From Bog-113 sp963752695 (GTDB taxonomy: Bacteria; Acidobacteriota; Terriglobia; Bryobacterales; Bryobacteraceae): a stretch of DNA of 64,000 nucleotides. Positions 33,904-41,683 of this stretch are shown one piece after another; within the stretch, counting starts at the first letter, position 1, and each line of letters starts with the position of its first letter. The DNA lies in the NCBI GenBank assembly GCA_963752695.1, contig CAVVZB010000004.1:124001-188000 (forward strand), given 5' to 3'. Position numbers and translations under genes: made by a program. Under the pieces are notes generated by a model. It saw nothing but the letters and a program-made list of their open reading frames with translations, had not been told where the DNA came from and ran no database searches.

Positions 33904-34782
33904 TCAAGTGTTTTCGCGCAGTCGCGTGTTCGGCTCTCTACCGGCCACCGACTGCGCATGATTTACAGCCGATACCATGCTCACACCGCCAATGATGTTA
34001 CCTATCAGTGTGGGCGTCATATACCCGCCTAAGTAGGCGAACCAACTCAGCCGTCCGGTCATTACTAGAAATAAGACTTCCACCGAGCCGGCGATGATGT
34101 GAGTGAGTCCCGCCAGGCCGACTAAGTAGGTCAAGGTAACGATCACGGCGATACGGCCCGTGTCAATTGCGGCTAAGATCCAAACCACCATGGCAATTAA
34201 CCAGCCGGCGAAAATCCCCCGCAGAATGGCCGTTCCGAAACTCACGTTCACGGCTTCCTGAGCAAGCGATCGCAGCGAGTCCTGCACCTCGGGCCGGAAT
34301 GCCGCCGTGTTGCCGAGAACCCACGCGAAGATGTGAGCACCGATCAGGTTGGCTACTAAGACGACGGCCCAAAGCCGTAAAACAGCGAAAATCGTCGACA
34401 CATTGCGCCGCGCAAACAACGGGATCACAGCCGTCAGCGTGTTCTCGGTGAATAATTGCTGCCGCCCCAAAATGACGATCAGGAACCCGACCGGGTAGCC
34501 GAGGTTGACCAGTAACGGCCGCCAGGGCGCGTCCGGAAGATAACTCCGCAGCAATCCCTCAGCGACAAACGAAAAGCCCATCGATAACCCCGCCGCGAAG
34601 CCCGACCATGCCAGAGCCGGAAGCGGGCGCTGCAACTCTTCTTCACCATCGGTACGGATAGTCTCGTGAACTACTACCGCGCTGACGGAAGTTCGGCCCT
34701 GGGCTTCCTCCTGTTGCTTTTCGCTCAGTTCCGGAACCACCAGTTCATCAGCATGGGGCTGACCCTGTTCATTGACTAACAT
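33904..34782 (-). CDS. Formate/nitrite transporter-family channel (YfdC-like)
   Basis: FNT-family inner-membrane channel, 292 residues, with about six hydrophobic segments and an N-terminal charged extension (residues 1-60) as in the YfdC branch. Features: GYPVGFLIVILGRQQLFTENTLTAVIP, LIGAHIFAW, FLVMTGRLSWFAYLGGYMTPTLIGNIIGG. It likely moves a small monovalent anion; formate versus nitrite cannot be told. The ATG at 34782 is used; a longer frame to 34953 enters the divergent peptidase gene. Confidence 0.85.
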   Translation of the reverse strand: MLVNEQGQPHADELVVPELSEKQQEEAQGRTSVSAVVVHETIRTDGEEELQRPLPALAWSGFAAGLSMGFSFVAEGLLRSYLPDAPWRPLLVNLGYPVGFLIVILGRQQLFTENTLTAVIPLFARRNVSTIFAVLRLWAVVLVANLIGAHIFAWVLGNTAAFRPEVQDSLRSLAQEAVNVSFGTAILRGIFAGWLIAMVVWILAAIDTGRIAVIVTLTYLVGLAGLTHIIAGSVEVLFLVMTGRLSWFAYLGGYMTPTLIGNIIGGVSMVSAVNHAQSVAGREPNTRLRENT

Positions 34783-34849
34783 GAGCGGATTCCGTATGCA
34801 GTTCAAGCGCCAGCTTCCTGAAAATGGATAGAATCGACTGGACAAAAGG

Positions 34850-35941
34850 ATGGCAATGACCCACAACAGCCGCAGACAAGCGGTGCTCACTGAGCTGCGT
34901 TCCCGAGATGCGAAGGTAGCTTTCGACGCCCTGCTGATCTCGGCTCTGCCCAATATTCACTATTTATGTGGCTTCACCGGCAGTAATGGCCTGCTGCTGC
35001 TTTCCGAAAAGAATTGCACGCTTATTACCGATCCACGGTACACGCTGCAAGCGAGTCAGGAAGCCGATTGCGAGGTCCGCATCGCGCAGGGCCCGCTGAC
35101 TCGAGCACTCGCCGGCGTGTTGAAACGGCGCCGCTGGAACCGGTTGGCTTTTGAACGGAATCGGATCTCGTTTGAGACCTACGACGCGCTTCGCGGAGCG
35201 CTAGCGCCAAAATCTGCCCTGATTCCGGTTAGCCAAGCAGTGGAAGACGTACGCCTGGTGAAGGATGAGACCGAACTGGAGAAGATTCGTTCGTCGGTCC
35301 AGACCAACTCCCGCGCGTTTCGCCGCGCTTTGAAAGGCTTTCGTGGAGGCATGCGCGAGTCCGAACTGGCGGCCGAGATCGACCATCAACAGCGGCGCGC
35401 GGGAGCCTCTGGTCCCGCTTTTTCGACCATTGTCGCTAGTGGCGCTCGCAGTGCCCTGCCGCATGCGCATCCAACTCGGGAAAAGATTCCCGACAAGGGG
35501 ATTCTGCTGATCGACATGGGCTGCTTCGAAGATTGTTATGCGAGCGATATGACCCGTACCCTGCATGTCGGTAAGGCTCCTAAACGCTTGAAGTCTCTCT
35601 ATAGCGCCGTCCTTGAAGCTCAGATGGCAGCGATTGAAGCCGTACGCCCGGGTGTGACTGCCGCCCAGGTGGATGCCGCCGCCCGCCGCGTGTTGACGAA
35701 AGCTGGGTATGGCGCGCAGTTCCTGCACTCCACCGGCCACGGGCTCGGCCTGGAAATTCACGAGGACCCGCGCATCGGGAAGAACTCCAAGACCATACTA
35801 AAAGCCGGGTTTGCAATTACCATCGAGCCGGGCGCTTATCTGGAAGGTTTCGGAGGAGTACGCATCGAGGACACGGTGCTGGTAACGGCGTCCGGCTGCG
35901 AAGTCCTGACCCCCACTCCAAAAGAGTTGGAAGAACTTTGA
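34850..35941 (+). CDS. Xaa-Pro peptidase (M24B)
   Basis: Cytosolic dinuclear metallopeptidase cleaving Xaa-Pro bonds, 363 residues. Creatinase-type N-domain (about 1-130), then a pita-bread catalytic domain with ligands in LLIDMGCFEDCYASDMTRT (Asp, Asp), STGHGLGLEIHEDP (His), AITIEPGAY (Glu) and GVRIEDTVLV (Glu). Directly upstream of accB-accC, an arrangement common in many bacteria, with 46 bases to accB. The first codons overlap no other accepted gene; ATG at 34850 or 34856 are both possible. Confidence 0.9.
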   Translation: MAMTHNSRRQAVLTELRSRDAKVAFDALLISALPNIHYLCGFTGSNGLLLLSEKNCTLITDPRYTLQASQEADCEVRIAQGPLTRALAGVLKRRRWNRLAFERNRISFETYDALRGALAPKSALIPVSQAVEDVRLVKDETELEKIRSSVQTNSRAFRRALKGFRGGMRESELAAEIDHQQRRAGASGPAFSTIVASGARSALPHAHPTREKIPDKGILLIDMGCFEDCYASDMTRTLHVGKAPKRLKSLYSAVLEAQMAAIEAVRPGVTAAQVDAAARRVLTKAGYGAQFLHSTGHGLGLEIHEDPRIGKNSKTILKAGFAITIEPGAYLEGFGGVRIEDTVLVTASGCEVLTPTPKELEEL

Positions 35942-35987
35942 CGCGTGCGCATGACGCTGTTCGGGTTTGCTAAGCTATACCGTTGCC

Positions 35988-36497
35988 ATGACAGTGGACG
36001 AAATCCGGGAACTCATCCAGCTGGTGTCCGACACGGGCGTCGCCGAACTTGAAGTGCAGCGTGGGGAAAATCGTGTGCGCATTCGCCGATCGATCGGCGG
36101 CGAGGCGCCCTCGTACTCGCCCGTTATCTACCACACAGGAGCACCCGCGCCGTCCGGGTTTTCTCCGGCTCCGCAGCAGGCCCCTGGAGCGCCTGCTCAG
36201 CCACCCGTCGCCGCGCCGCAAGAAACTTCTTCGAAGCCATCCGCGCCCGACCCGGCTATCAAGCTTGTCAAGTCGCCCATCGTGGGAACTTTCTACGAAT
36301 GCGCGTCCCCGGGCAGCCCCTCGTTTGTGCGCGTAGGCGAGACCGTCCAGGCCGGCCGCGTGCTCTGCATCATTGAATCCATGAAGTTGATGAATGAGAT
36401 CGAGGCGGAGTTTGCTGGCGTAATCGAAAGCAAACTGGTCCCCAACGGTCAGCCCGTGGAGTACGGCGAAGCTTTGTTCGCCATCCGGGCGATCTAA
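35988..36497 (+). CDS. accB: Biotin carboxyl carrier protein of acetyl-CoA carboxylase
   Basis: Carrier subunit of acetyl-CoA carboxylase, first step of fatty-acid synthesis. 169 residues: an N-terminal coil (MTVDEIRELIQLVSDTGVAELE), a Pro/Ala-rich flexible linker (about 45-95), and the biotinyl domain with ESMKLMNEIEAE, the Lys being the biotin site. The ATG at 35988 gives the family's usual start; an in-frame TTG at 35967 would add seven residues. Followed after ten bases by accC. Confidence 0.94.
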   Translation: MTVDEIRELIQLVSDTGVAELEVQRGENRVRIRRSIGGEAPSYSPVIYHTGAPAPSGFSPAPQQAPGAPAQPPVAAPQETSSKPSAPDPAIKLVKSPIVGTFYECASPGSPSFVRVGETVQAGRVLCIIESMKLMNEIEAEFAGVIESKLVPNGQPVEYGEALFAIRAI

Positions 36498-36507
36498 CGC
36501 TGCAGCG

Positions 36508-37917
36508 ATGGAAACTCAACCTGTTGCTCCCGTCAGGAAATTCTCCGCGCCGGGGCCCAAAACCGAAACCAACTTGCCGTTTCGCAAAATCCTGATCGCT
36601 AATCGCGGAGAGATTGCGGTTCGCATTATTTCGGCTTGCCGCGATATGGGTATTCCGACGGTCGCGGTCTATTCCGAAGCTGATCGAAATAGCTTGGCGG
36701 TGCGATTTGCCGATGAGGCGGTCTGCATCGGACCCGCCAAGAGCGCGCGCAGTTACCTGGACATTCCTTCAATCATCAGCGCCGCCGAAATCACGAACGT
36801 TGAAGCCATTCATCCAGGCTACGGGTTCCTCAGTGAGAACGCGCGTTTCGCCGAGGTTTGTAAAGATTCCGGCATCAAATTCATCGGGCCGCAGCCACAC
36901 GTGATTCAGGCTATGGGCGTGAAGGAACGCGCCCGCGCCATCATGAAGCAGTATGGCGTGCCGACCCTGCCCGGGTCGGAAGGCGTTCTGTCGAGCGCCG
37001 AAGAAGCTATCGAATTAGCGGAGAAGATCGGCTATCCGGTCATTCTCAAGGCCTCGGCTGGTGGCGGTGGACGCGGCATGCGCGTCGTTCAGAAGCCCGA
37101 AGAGCTGAGTGCGATGCTCACCCAGGCGCAGCAGGAAGCGGGCGCTTCGTTTAGTTCCGCGGATGTCTATCTGGAAAAGTTTGTCACGCGTCCGCGCCAC
37201 ATCGAGTTTCAAATTCTGGCCGATGAGCATGGCCATGTGGAAGTGCTTGGCGAGCGGGAATGCAGCATTCAGCGCCGTCACCAGAAGCTGCTGGAAGAAT
37301 CGCCATCGCCGGCCCTGCGGCCCGAAACGCGGGAACGTGTCGCCGCCACCCTTCGTGACGCTCTCAAGGCCATCGGATACAGCAACGCGGGCACGGTGGA
37401 GTTCCTCATGGACGAGAAGGGCGACCTTTACTTCATCGAAGTAAACGCCCGCATTCAGGTGGAACATCCGGTTACCGAACTTGTTACAGGGCTCGATCTA
37501 GTCCGTTCGCAGATCCGCATCGCGGCCGGCGAGCACCTGGCCGACATCATTCCACTCCCGACACAATGTCGAGGGCATGCCATCGAATGCCGGATCAACG
37601 CCGAAAATCCGGACACCTTCGCGCCTTCGCCAGGACGCATCACCGGGTGGAACGTCCCTGGAGGCAACGGGGTGCGTGTAGATACCCACGCCTTCACCGA
37701 CTACGTGATTCCGCCTTATTACGACTCCCTGGTCGCCAAGCTGATTGTCCACGGTCCTACGCGCGAAGAGGCGATTCAACGGATGCGGCGCGCTCTAAGC
37801 ATGTTCGTCGTGGAGGGCATCTATACCTCGATCCCGCTCCATCTACGCATTCTTTCCGACCCCGATTTCGTGGCGGGCGACTTCGACACGCACTTTATTA
37901 CCCGCTGGGCAAAGTAG
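36508..37917 (+). CDS. accC: Biotin carboxylase of acetyl-CoA carboxylase
   Basis: ATP-dependent carboxylation of biotin on AccB. 469 residues; after an unusual roughly 25-residue N-terminal extension comes KILIANRGEIAVRIISACRD. Further: ATP-grasp motifs KASAGGGGRGMRVV, ERECSIQRRHQKLLEE, and YFIEVNARIQVEHPVTE with the catalytic region. The extension (METQPVAPVRKFSAPGPK) is Pro-rich; ATG at 36508 is the first start in frame. It belongs to the accB-accC operon; the carboxyltransferase genes accA and accD are not in the window. Confidence 0.95.
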   Translation: METQPVAPVRKFSAPGPKTETNLPFRKILIANRGEIAVRIISACRDMGIPTVAVYSEADRNSLAVRFADEAVCIGPAKSARSYLDIPSIISAAEITNVEAIHPGYGFLSENARFAEVCKDSGIKFIGPQPHVIQAMGVKERARAIMKQYGVPTLPGSEGVLSSAEEAIELAEKIGYPVILKASAGGGGRGMRVVQKPEELSAMLTQAQQEAGASFSSADVYLEKFVTRPRHIEFQILADEHGHVEVLGERECSIQRRHQKLLEESPSPALRPETRERVAATLRDALKAIGYSNAGTVEFLMDEKGDLYFIEVNARIQVEHPVTELVTGLDLVRSQIRIAAGEHLADIIPLPTQCRGHAIECRINAENPDTFAPSPGRITGWNVPGGNGVRVDTHAFTDYVIPPYYDSLVAKLIVHGPTREEAIQRMRRALSMFVVEGIYTSIPLHLRILSDPDFVAGDFDTHFITRWAK

Positions 37918-37945
37918 TACAATCTGTTCTCTTACTGGAGTGTCA

Positions 37946-38374
37946 ATGCTGAAAGACTTCAAAGCGTTCATCATGCGCGGCAATGTGGTCGATCTGGCCG
38001 TCGGCGTCATTATCGGCGCGGCTTTCGGAAAGATAGTTTCTTCGCTGGTCAACGATGTCATTATGCCGCCCGTTGGGCTGCTTCTGGGCGGAGTCGATTT
38101 TTCGAATAAATCGATCTTGCTGAAGGATGCGGTGGTTGACGCAACCGGAAAAGTGATTAAGCCGGCTGTGGCGCTCCGTTACGGCAACTTCATCAACACT
38201 GTGGTTGAGTTCCTGATCATTGCGCTTTGCGTGTACCTTTTGATCAACGCAATCGGCCGGTTTCTGCCAAAACCCGCAGCCGCGCCGGTCACGACAAAGA
38301 GCTGCCCGCTCTGCGCCATGTCGATTCCTCTGGCGGCGGTACGCTGCCCGCATTGCACGTCGGCCCTGGGTTGA
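37946..38374 (+). CDS. mscL: Large-conductance mechanosensitive channel MscL with C-terminal zinc ribbon
   Basis: Emergency osmotic-release channel of the inner membrane, 142 residues. The N-terminus MLKDFKAFIMRGNVVDLAVGVIIG and the TM1 pore region with GAAFGKIVSSLVNDVIMPP are typical, followed by the periplasmic loop and TM2 (NTVVEFLIIALCVYLLINAI). Instead of ending in the usual helical bundle, the tail carries CPLC...CPHC, a rubredoxin-like zinc-ribbon. GGAG just upstream supports the ATG at 37946; GTG at 37940 is the alternative. Confidence 0.92.
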   Translation: MLKDFKAFIMRGNVVDLAVGVIIGAAFGKIVSSLVNDVIMPPVGLLLGGVDFSNKSILLKDAVVDATGKVIKPAVALRYGNFINTVVEFLIIALCVYLLINAIGRFLPKPAAAPVTTKSCPLCAMSIPLAAVRCPHCTSALG

Positions 38375-38384
38375 TTTTCTTCAG

Positions 38385-39224
38385 CTAATGCGGCTCAGCG
38401 CCGGGAACTTCGCGATCGAATTGGATCACGGAATTGGCGGCGAATTTCCGGTAATCGGTAAACTCGATTTCATTTCGAATCCGGCTGGAGCTCAGCAAGA
38501 GCGTCACCGTTGCCTGCGAAGGCATGAGGTAAACGCTCTCGCCGATCTTCACCTCGGCGTAGTCCACCGTGGTTCCGATCTCCCGGGTCTGCAGCGCAGC
38601 CGGAATATCGGAGGCCTTATCGGAAATTCGCCAAACCGCGCCTGTTTCCGGATCGGCATACACCGACCCGCTATAAGGCACCACCGCGTGCGCGAGATCG
38701 CTTAAACGCAAACGCAGCGTGGAGTGTTCCCGGTCCACGCTAAAGTCGAAAACGGCCATACGCTTCCCAGCCAGAATCTCCCAGCGGTTCCACTGAAAAC
38801 TAGCCTCACTATGCTGCCCGAGAATCTGGCTCAGCAGAATTCCGAACTCGCCTTCCGTGGTGAGCGGCATCCGCCAGCGCTTGTGAGCGGCTTCGACCGG
38901 TTTCCCATTCACCAGCTCCAGCGCGCGGCGTTCTTCACCGTCATGAAAGCTCAACCGCGAAACCAGCATGTCTCCCTCGTGCCAGCGCTTTCCTTTTATG
39001 TTCGACTCCCACTGGCGGACGGTCTGCATGCACAGGAAGTTCGGTAATCCCGTGATGTACCGATCGGCATACCTATGCATCGAAGCAAGTATGCGGTCCT
39101 GCCGGTCGCTCTCTGGCGGCGCGGAATCCGGCGTCTGCGCGCCTAACATCAGCGGCACTAGCAGCGCCCCAAGCAGTTTTCTACTGCAGGGAGATGAAAA
39201 GGGTCTGAGGGTCCGAAATCCCAT
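38385..39224 (-). CDS. Secreted protein of an Acidobacteria-type family, function unknown
   Basis: 279 residues with an N-terminal signal-like segment (hydrophobic LLGALLVPLMLGA). The body resembles a family common in acidobacterial genomes: NFLCMQTVRQW, LSFHDGEERRALELVNG, then repeated beta elements with VFDFSVDREHS, YSGSVYADPETGAVWRI and the end EIEFTDYRKFAANSVIQFDRE. LolA-like or VirB9-like beta-sheet folds would fit, but no function is established. ATG at 39224 overlaps the cyclophilin 3' end by 44 bases; a longer frame to 39395 is rejected. Confidence 0.75.
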   Translation of the reverse strand: MGFRTLRPFSSPCSRKLLGALLVPLMLGAQTPDSAPPESDRQDRILASMHRYADRYITGLPNFLCMQTVRQWESNIKGKRWHEGDMLVSRLSFHDGEERRALELVNGKPVEAAHKRWRMPLTTEGEFGILLSQILGQHSEASFQWNRWEILAGKRMAVFDFSVDREHSTLRLRLSDLAHAVVPYSGSVYADPETGAVWRISDKASDIPAALQTREIGTTVDYAEVKIGESVYLMPSQATVTLLLSSSRIRNEIEFTDYRKFAANSVIQFDREVPGAEPH

Positions 39225-40557
39225 TCTGAGTGATCTGCAGGGGGATGTCGCCCGTCCCCAGGTTCGCAGGAACCACAACATTGAACTGATAAAGGCCCAC
39301 TTCGCCCGGAGCAAACCCCTGGTAGGCGATCTGCGCGGCAGCCGAGCCAAATGTGAAAGTAACAGGGCTGACGAGCGCGGTCGCTCCCTGGACAATCTGC
39401 CCGGCGACCGGCGTCGATGCGGGGGTCACCGGACCGAACCCGACGCCATAGAACACGAGCGTCTCGCCCGCCATAGCTGGCGCGGCCGGATAATTCGGAA
39501 TACTGCCGTTACTCACGAACGCTCCCGTGCTGGCATGTACTGCGACAACGTACTGCTTACCGGCGACGTTGAACGAGGGAAGAGCCAACAGACCGCCCTC
39601 GGCCGCCCTTACCGTCAGCGGAATCGGCGCGCTAGATTGACTTCCGTAACTAACGACCACGGGCACCGATCCAACCGGTGCGTTCGCAGGCACTTGGACG
39701 TTCACCTGATTGGGGCTGACGTAATCCACGTAGGCGGGTTGGCCATTCACCGTGACCGTCACGCCATCGAGCGCCGTTGGAGCCGCACCATTGTTGAAGT
39801 CAGTGGCAGCCCAACCACGAGAGGTTCCAGCCAGATTCGTTCCGTAAATTTCAATGAAAGAGCCAGGAGCCGCCGCGGCGAAAGCTCCAAACCCGCTGGC
39901 TGTGACGATCCCGCCGGGTTCAATAAGCGGAGCCGGCAACACAGGAGCGATCGAGGATACAATAACCAGATTTTGGGCGGTGATGGTACCTCCGTTATTG
40001 AAATTGATCAGCGGGATGTTGGTGAAGAAGGACCCTGCGTTCACGATCGGCAGCGCCGCAATCTGATCCATTACCGCCAGACTTGCGGCATCGGCCACTT
40101 GCCCGAACACCGTGAACTTCTGCGGGTCCAGATTCGCCGAGTTGTCCTTATTGTTGAAGAACCATTCATTCGTGGCGCTGTTAGCGTTTGTGGTCCCATC
40201 GGGATTGCCTGATAGCGCCATAGCGAGGGTTCCGCGCGTGTTGGAGACGCTGAATTCGCTCAGGATCGGCGGCCCTGACGGGATCGTAATCACATTACCG
40301 TTGTTGTAGACGTACCCTCCGCCCTGAATGATGAAGATGCCGGACTGGACCGAGCGGTGGAAAAATGAGTTTGTATATGCGCCGCTGTTAACGTAACTTA
40401 GGAAGTTGGCCACGGTATTTGGCGCGGACGAGGTCAGCAGATTCACGTTGATCGCGCCTAGGCTGGTGTTGAACCGCACGGCTGCGGGCGTTTGGCACCA
40501 CACCGGCTCGGGAATCAACGAAAGCATTAAGAAAACCGGTAAGTAACGAAGCTTCAT
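39181..40557 (-). CDS. Secreted cyclophilin-type peptidyl-prolyl isomerase with Solibacter C-terminal domain
   Basis: 458 residues: signal peptide (1-22), cyclophilin domain (about 25-205) and a C-terminal domain (about 220-458) of the TIGR03437 type found in Solibacter relatives (YGTNLAGTSRGW, VNGQPAYVDYVSPNQVNVQVP, VFYGVGFGPVTP, GLYQFNVVVP). The catalytic region has FFHRSVQSGIFIIQGGG and FTVFGQV; the usual SQFFI strand reads NEWFFNN, so activity is likely but not certain. Envelope-protein folding outside the cytoplasm is a reasonable role. Same strand as the following secreted protein, with which it overlaps. Confidence 0.88.
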   Translation of the reverse strand: MKLRYLPVFLMLSLIPEPVWCQTPAAVRFNTSLGAINVNLLTSSAPNTVANFLSYVNSGAYTNSFFHRSVQSGIFIIQGGGYVYNNGNVITIPSGPPILSEFSVSNTRGTLAMALSGNPDGTTNANSATNEWFFNNKDNSANLDPQKFTVFGQVADAASLAVMDQIAALPIVNAGSFFTNIPLINFNNGGTITAQNLVIVSSIAPVLPAPLIEPGGIVTASGFGAFAAAAPGSFIEIYGTNLAGTSRGWAATDFNNGAAPTALDGVTVTVNGQPAYVDYVSPNQVNVQVPANAPVGSVPVVVSYGSQSSAPIPLTVRAAEGGLLALPSFNVAGKQYVVAVHASTGAFVSNGSIPNYPAAPAMAGETLVFYGVGFGPVTPASTPVAGQIVQGATALVSPVTFTFGSAAAQIAYQGFAPGEVGLYQFNVVVPANLGTGDIPLQITQNGISDPQTLFISLQ

Positions 40558-40603
40558 GAAAGTAACCAGATTTTAGCGCAATCCGCGTTTTTCAAGTCCT
40601 GTA

Positions 40604-41680
40604 ATGCTTCCGGCCATACTTCAAACCGCAAAACGAACGCTGATCCGAATTGCCGCGGGGTCCGGGATCTCCAGGCAGGTTCTGGAAAGCAACTGGCGCC
40701 AATCGCGCCTTCTCATCCTCTGTTACCACGGGGTGTCGATAGCGGATGAGCATCACTGGTCGCCGGGCATGTATGTTTCGCCAGAAGTCTTCGAACAGCG
40801 GTTGACGGCACTTCAGTCATTTCGCTGCGCCGTGCTCCCGCTGGCTGAGGCTGTCAACCGGCTCAGTTCTGGGACGCTGCCCCCGCGATCCGTCGCGATT
40901 ACCTTCGACGATGGTTTTTACGACTTCGCAGCCGTGGCATGGCCGATCTTAGCCAAGTTTTCTTTTCCAGCCACCGTCTACCTGACTACCTATTACGTGG
41001 ATCGCGACTGGCCGGTTTTTGACTTGATGGTGAGCTACCTGCTTTGGAAAGCCCGTGATCGCTCATTGCATTGGCCGGAAATGATCGGCGCCGATGTCCG
41101 GCTGGACGCGAGCGGCAGACTCGCGGCCGATTCCGCCTTGCGCGGGCACGCCATCACTGCCTCGCTCTCGGGAGCCGAAAAGGACCAACTGCTTTGTAAG
41201 CTTGCCGGTCGCTGCGCCATCTCATTGTCCGAACTACAACAGCGCCGGATCCTGCACCTGATGCGGCCCGAAGAAGTGTCCAAGGTGTTTGCCTCTGGCG
41301 CCGATGTCCAACTACACACGCACCGGCATCGAGTCTTTAACAATCGGCAGCGGTTCGGGCGGGAAATCGACGAAAATCGGGGCCGGATCGCTGCATACAC
41401 AGCAACCCAGGCCCGTCACTTCTGCTATCCCGGCGGGTTCACCCTGCCGGATTTTCCTGCCTGGCTTCAGGAGCAAGGCGTGGTCAGCGCCACCACGTGC
41501 AATTCTGGAATGGCTGCGAGGACCGACAATCCACTCCTACTGCCGCGCGTGCTTGACACGAACTTGCCGCAAGAGGACTTCAACGCGTGGATCTCCGGAA
41601 CGGCTGCTTTTTTCCCCAGGAGAACGGTTCGCCCGAGCGAAACGCAGTTAGGAATTGAGCCGCCCGTTCCGGAGCAGTAA
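40604..41680 (+). CDS. Polysaccharide deacetylase family protein
   Basis: NodB-type carbohydrate esterase (CE4), 358 residues. Motif 1 VAITFDDGFYDF contains the catalytic and metal Asp pair; motif 2 LHTHRH gives the two His metal ligands; the later FCYPGG region supplies the substrate groove. An early LCYHGV motif is typical of membrane-associated deacetylases near glycan loci. No clear signal peptide. Probably removes acetyl groups from a surface glycan or sugar-lipid. Convergent with the large secreted gene, three bases between stops. Confidence 0.86.
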   Translation: MLPAILQTAKRTLIRIAAGSGISRQVLESNWRQSRLLILCYHGVSIADEHHWSPGMYVSPEVFEQRLTALQSFRCAVLPLAEAVNRLSSGTLPPRSVAITFDDGFYDFAAVAWPILAKFSFPATVYLTTYYVDRDWPVFDLMVSYLLWKARDRSLHWPEMIGADVRLDASGRLAADSALRGHAITASLSGAEKDQLLCKLAGRCAISLSELQQRRILHLMRPEEVSKVFASGADVQLHTHRHRVFNNRQRFGREIDENRGRIAAYTATQARHFCYPGGFTLPDFPAWLQEQGVVSATTCNSGMAARTDNPLLLPRVLDTNLPQEDFNAWISGTAAFFPRRTVRPSETQLGIEPPVPEQ

Positions 41681-41683
41681 CTG

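Noticed and set aside
38968..40212. 414-codon plus-strand frame opposite the cyclophilin
   Set aside because: Arg/Ser-rich shadow frame. The minus frame has a signal peptide and the cyclophilin motifs.
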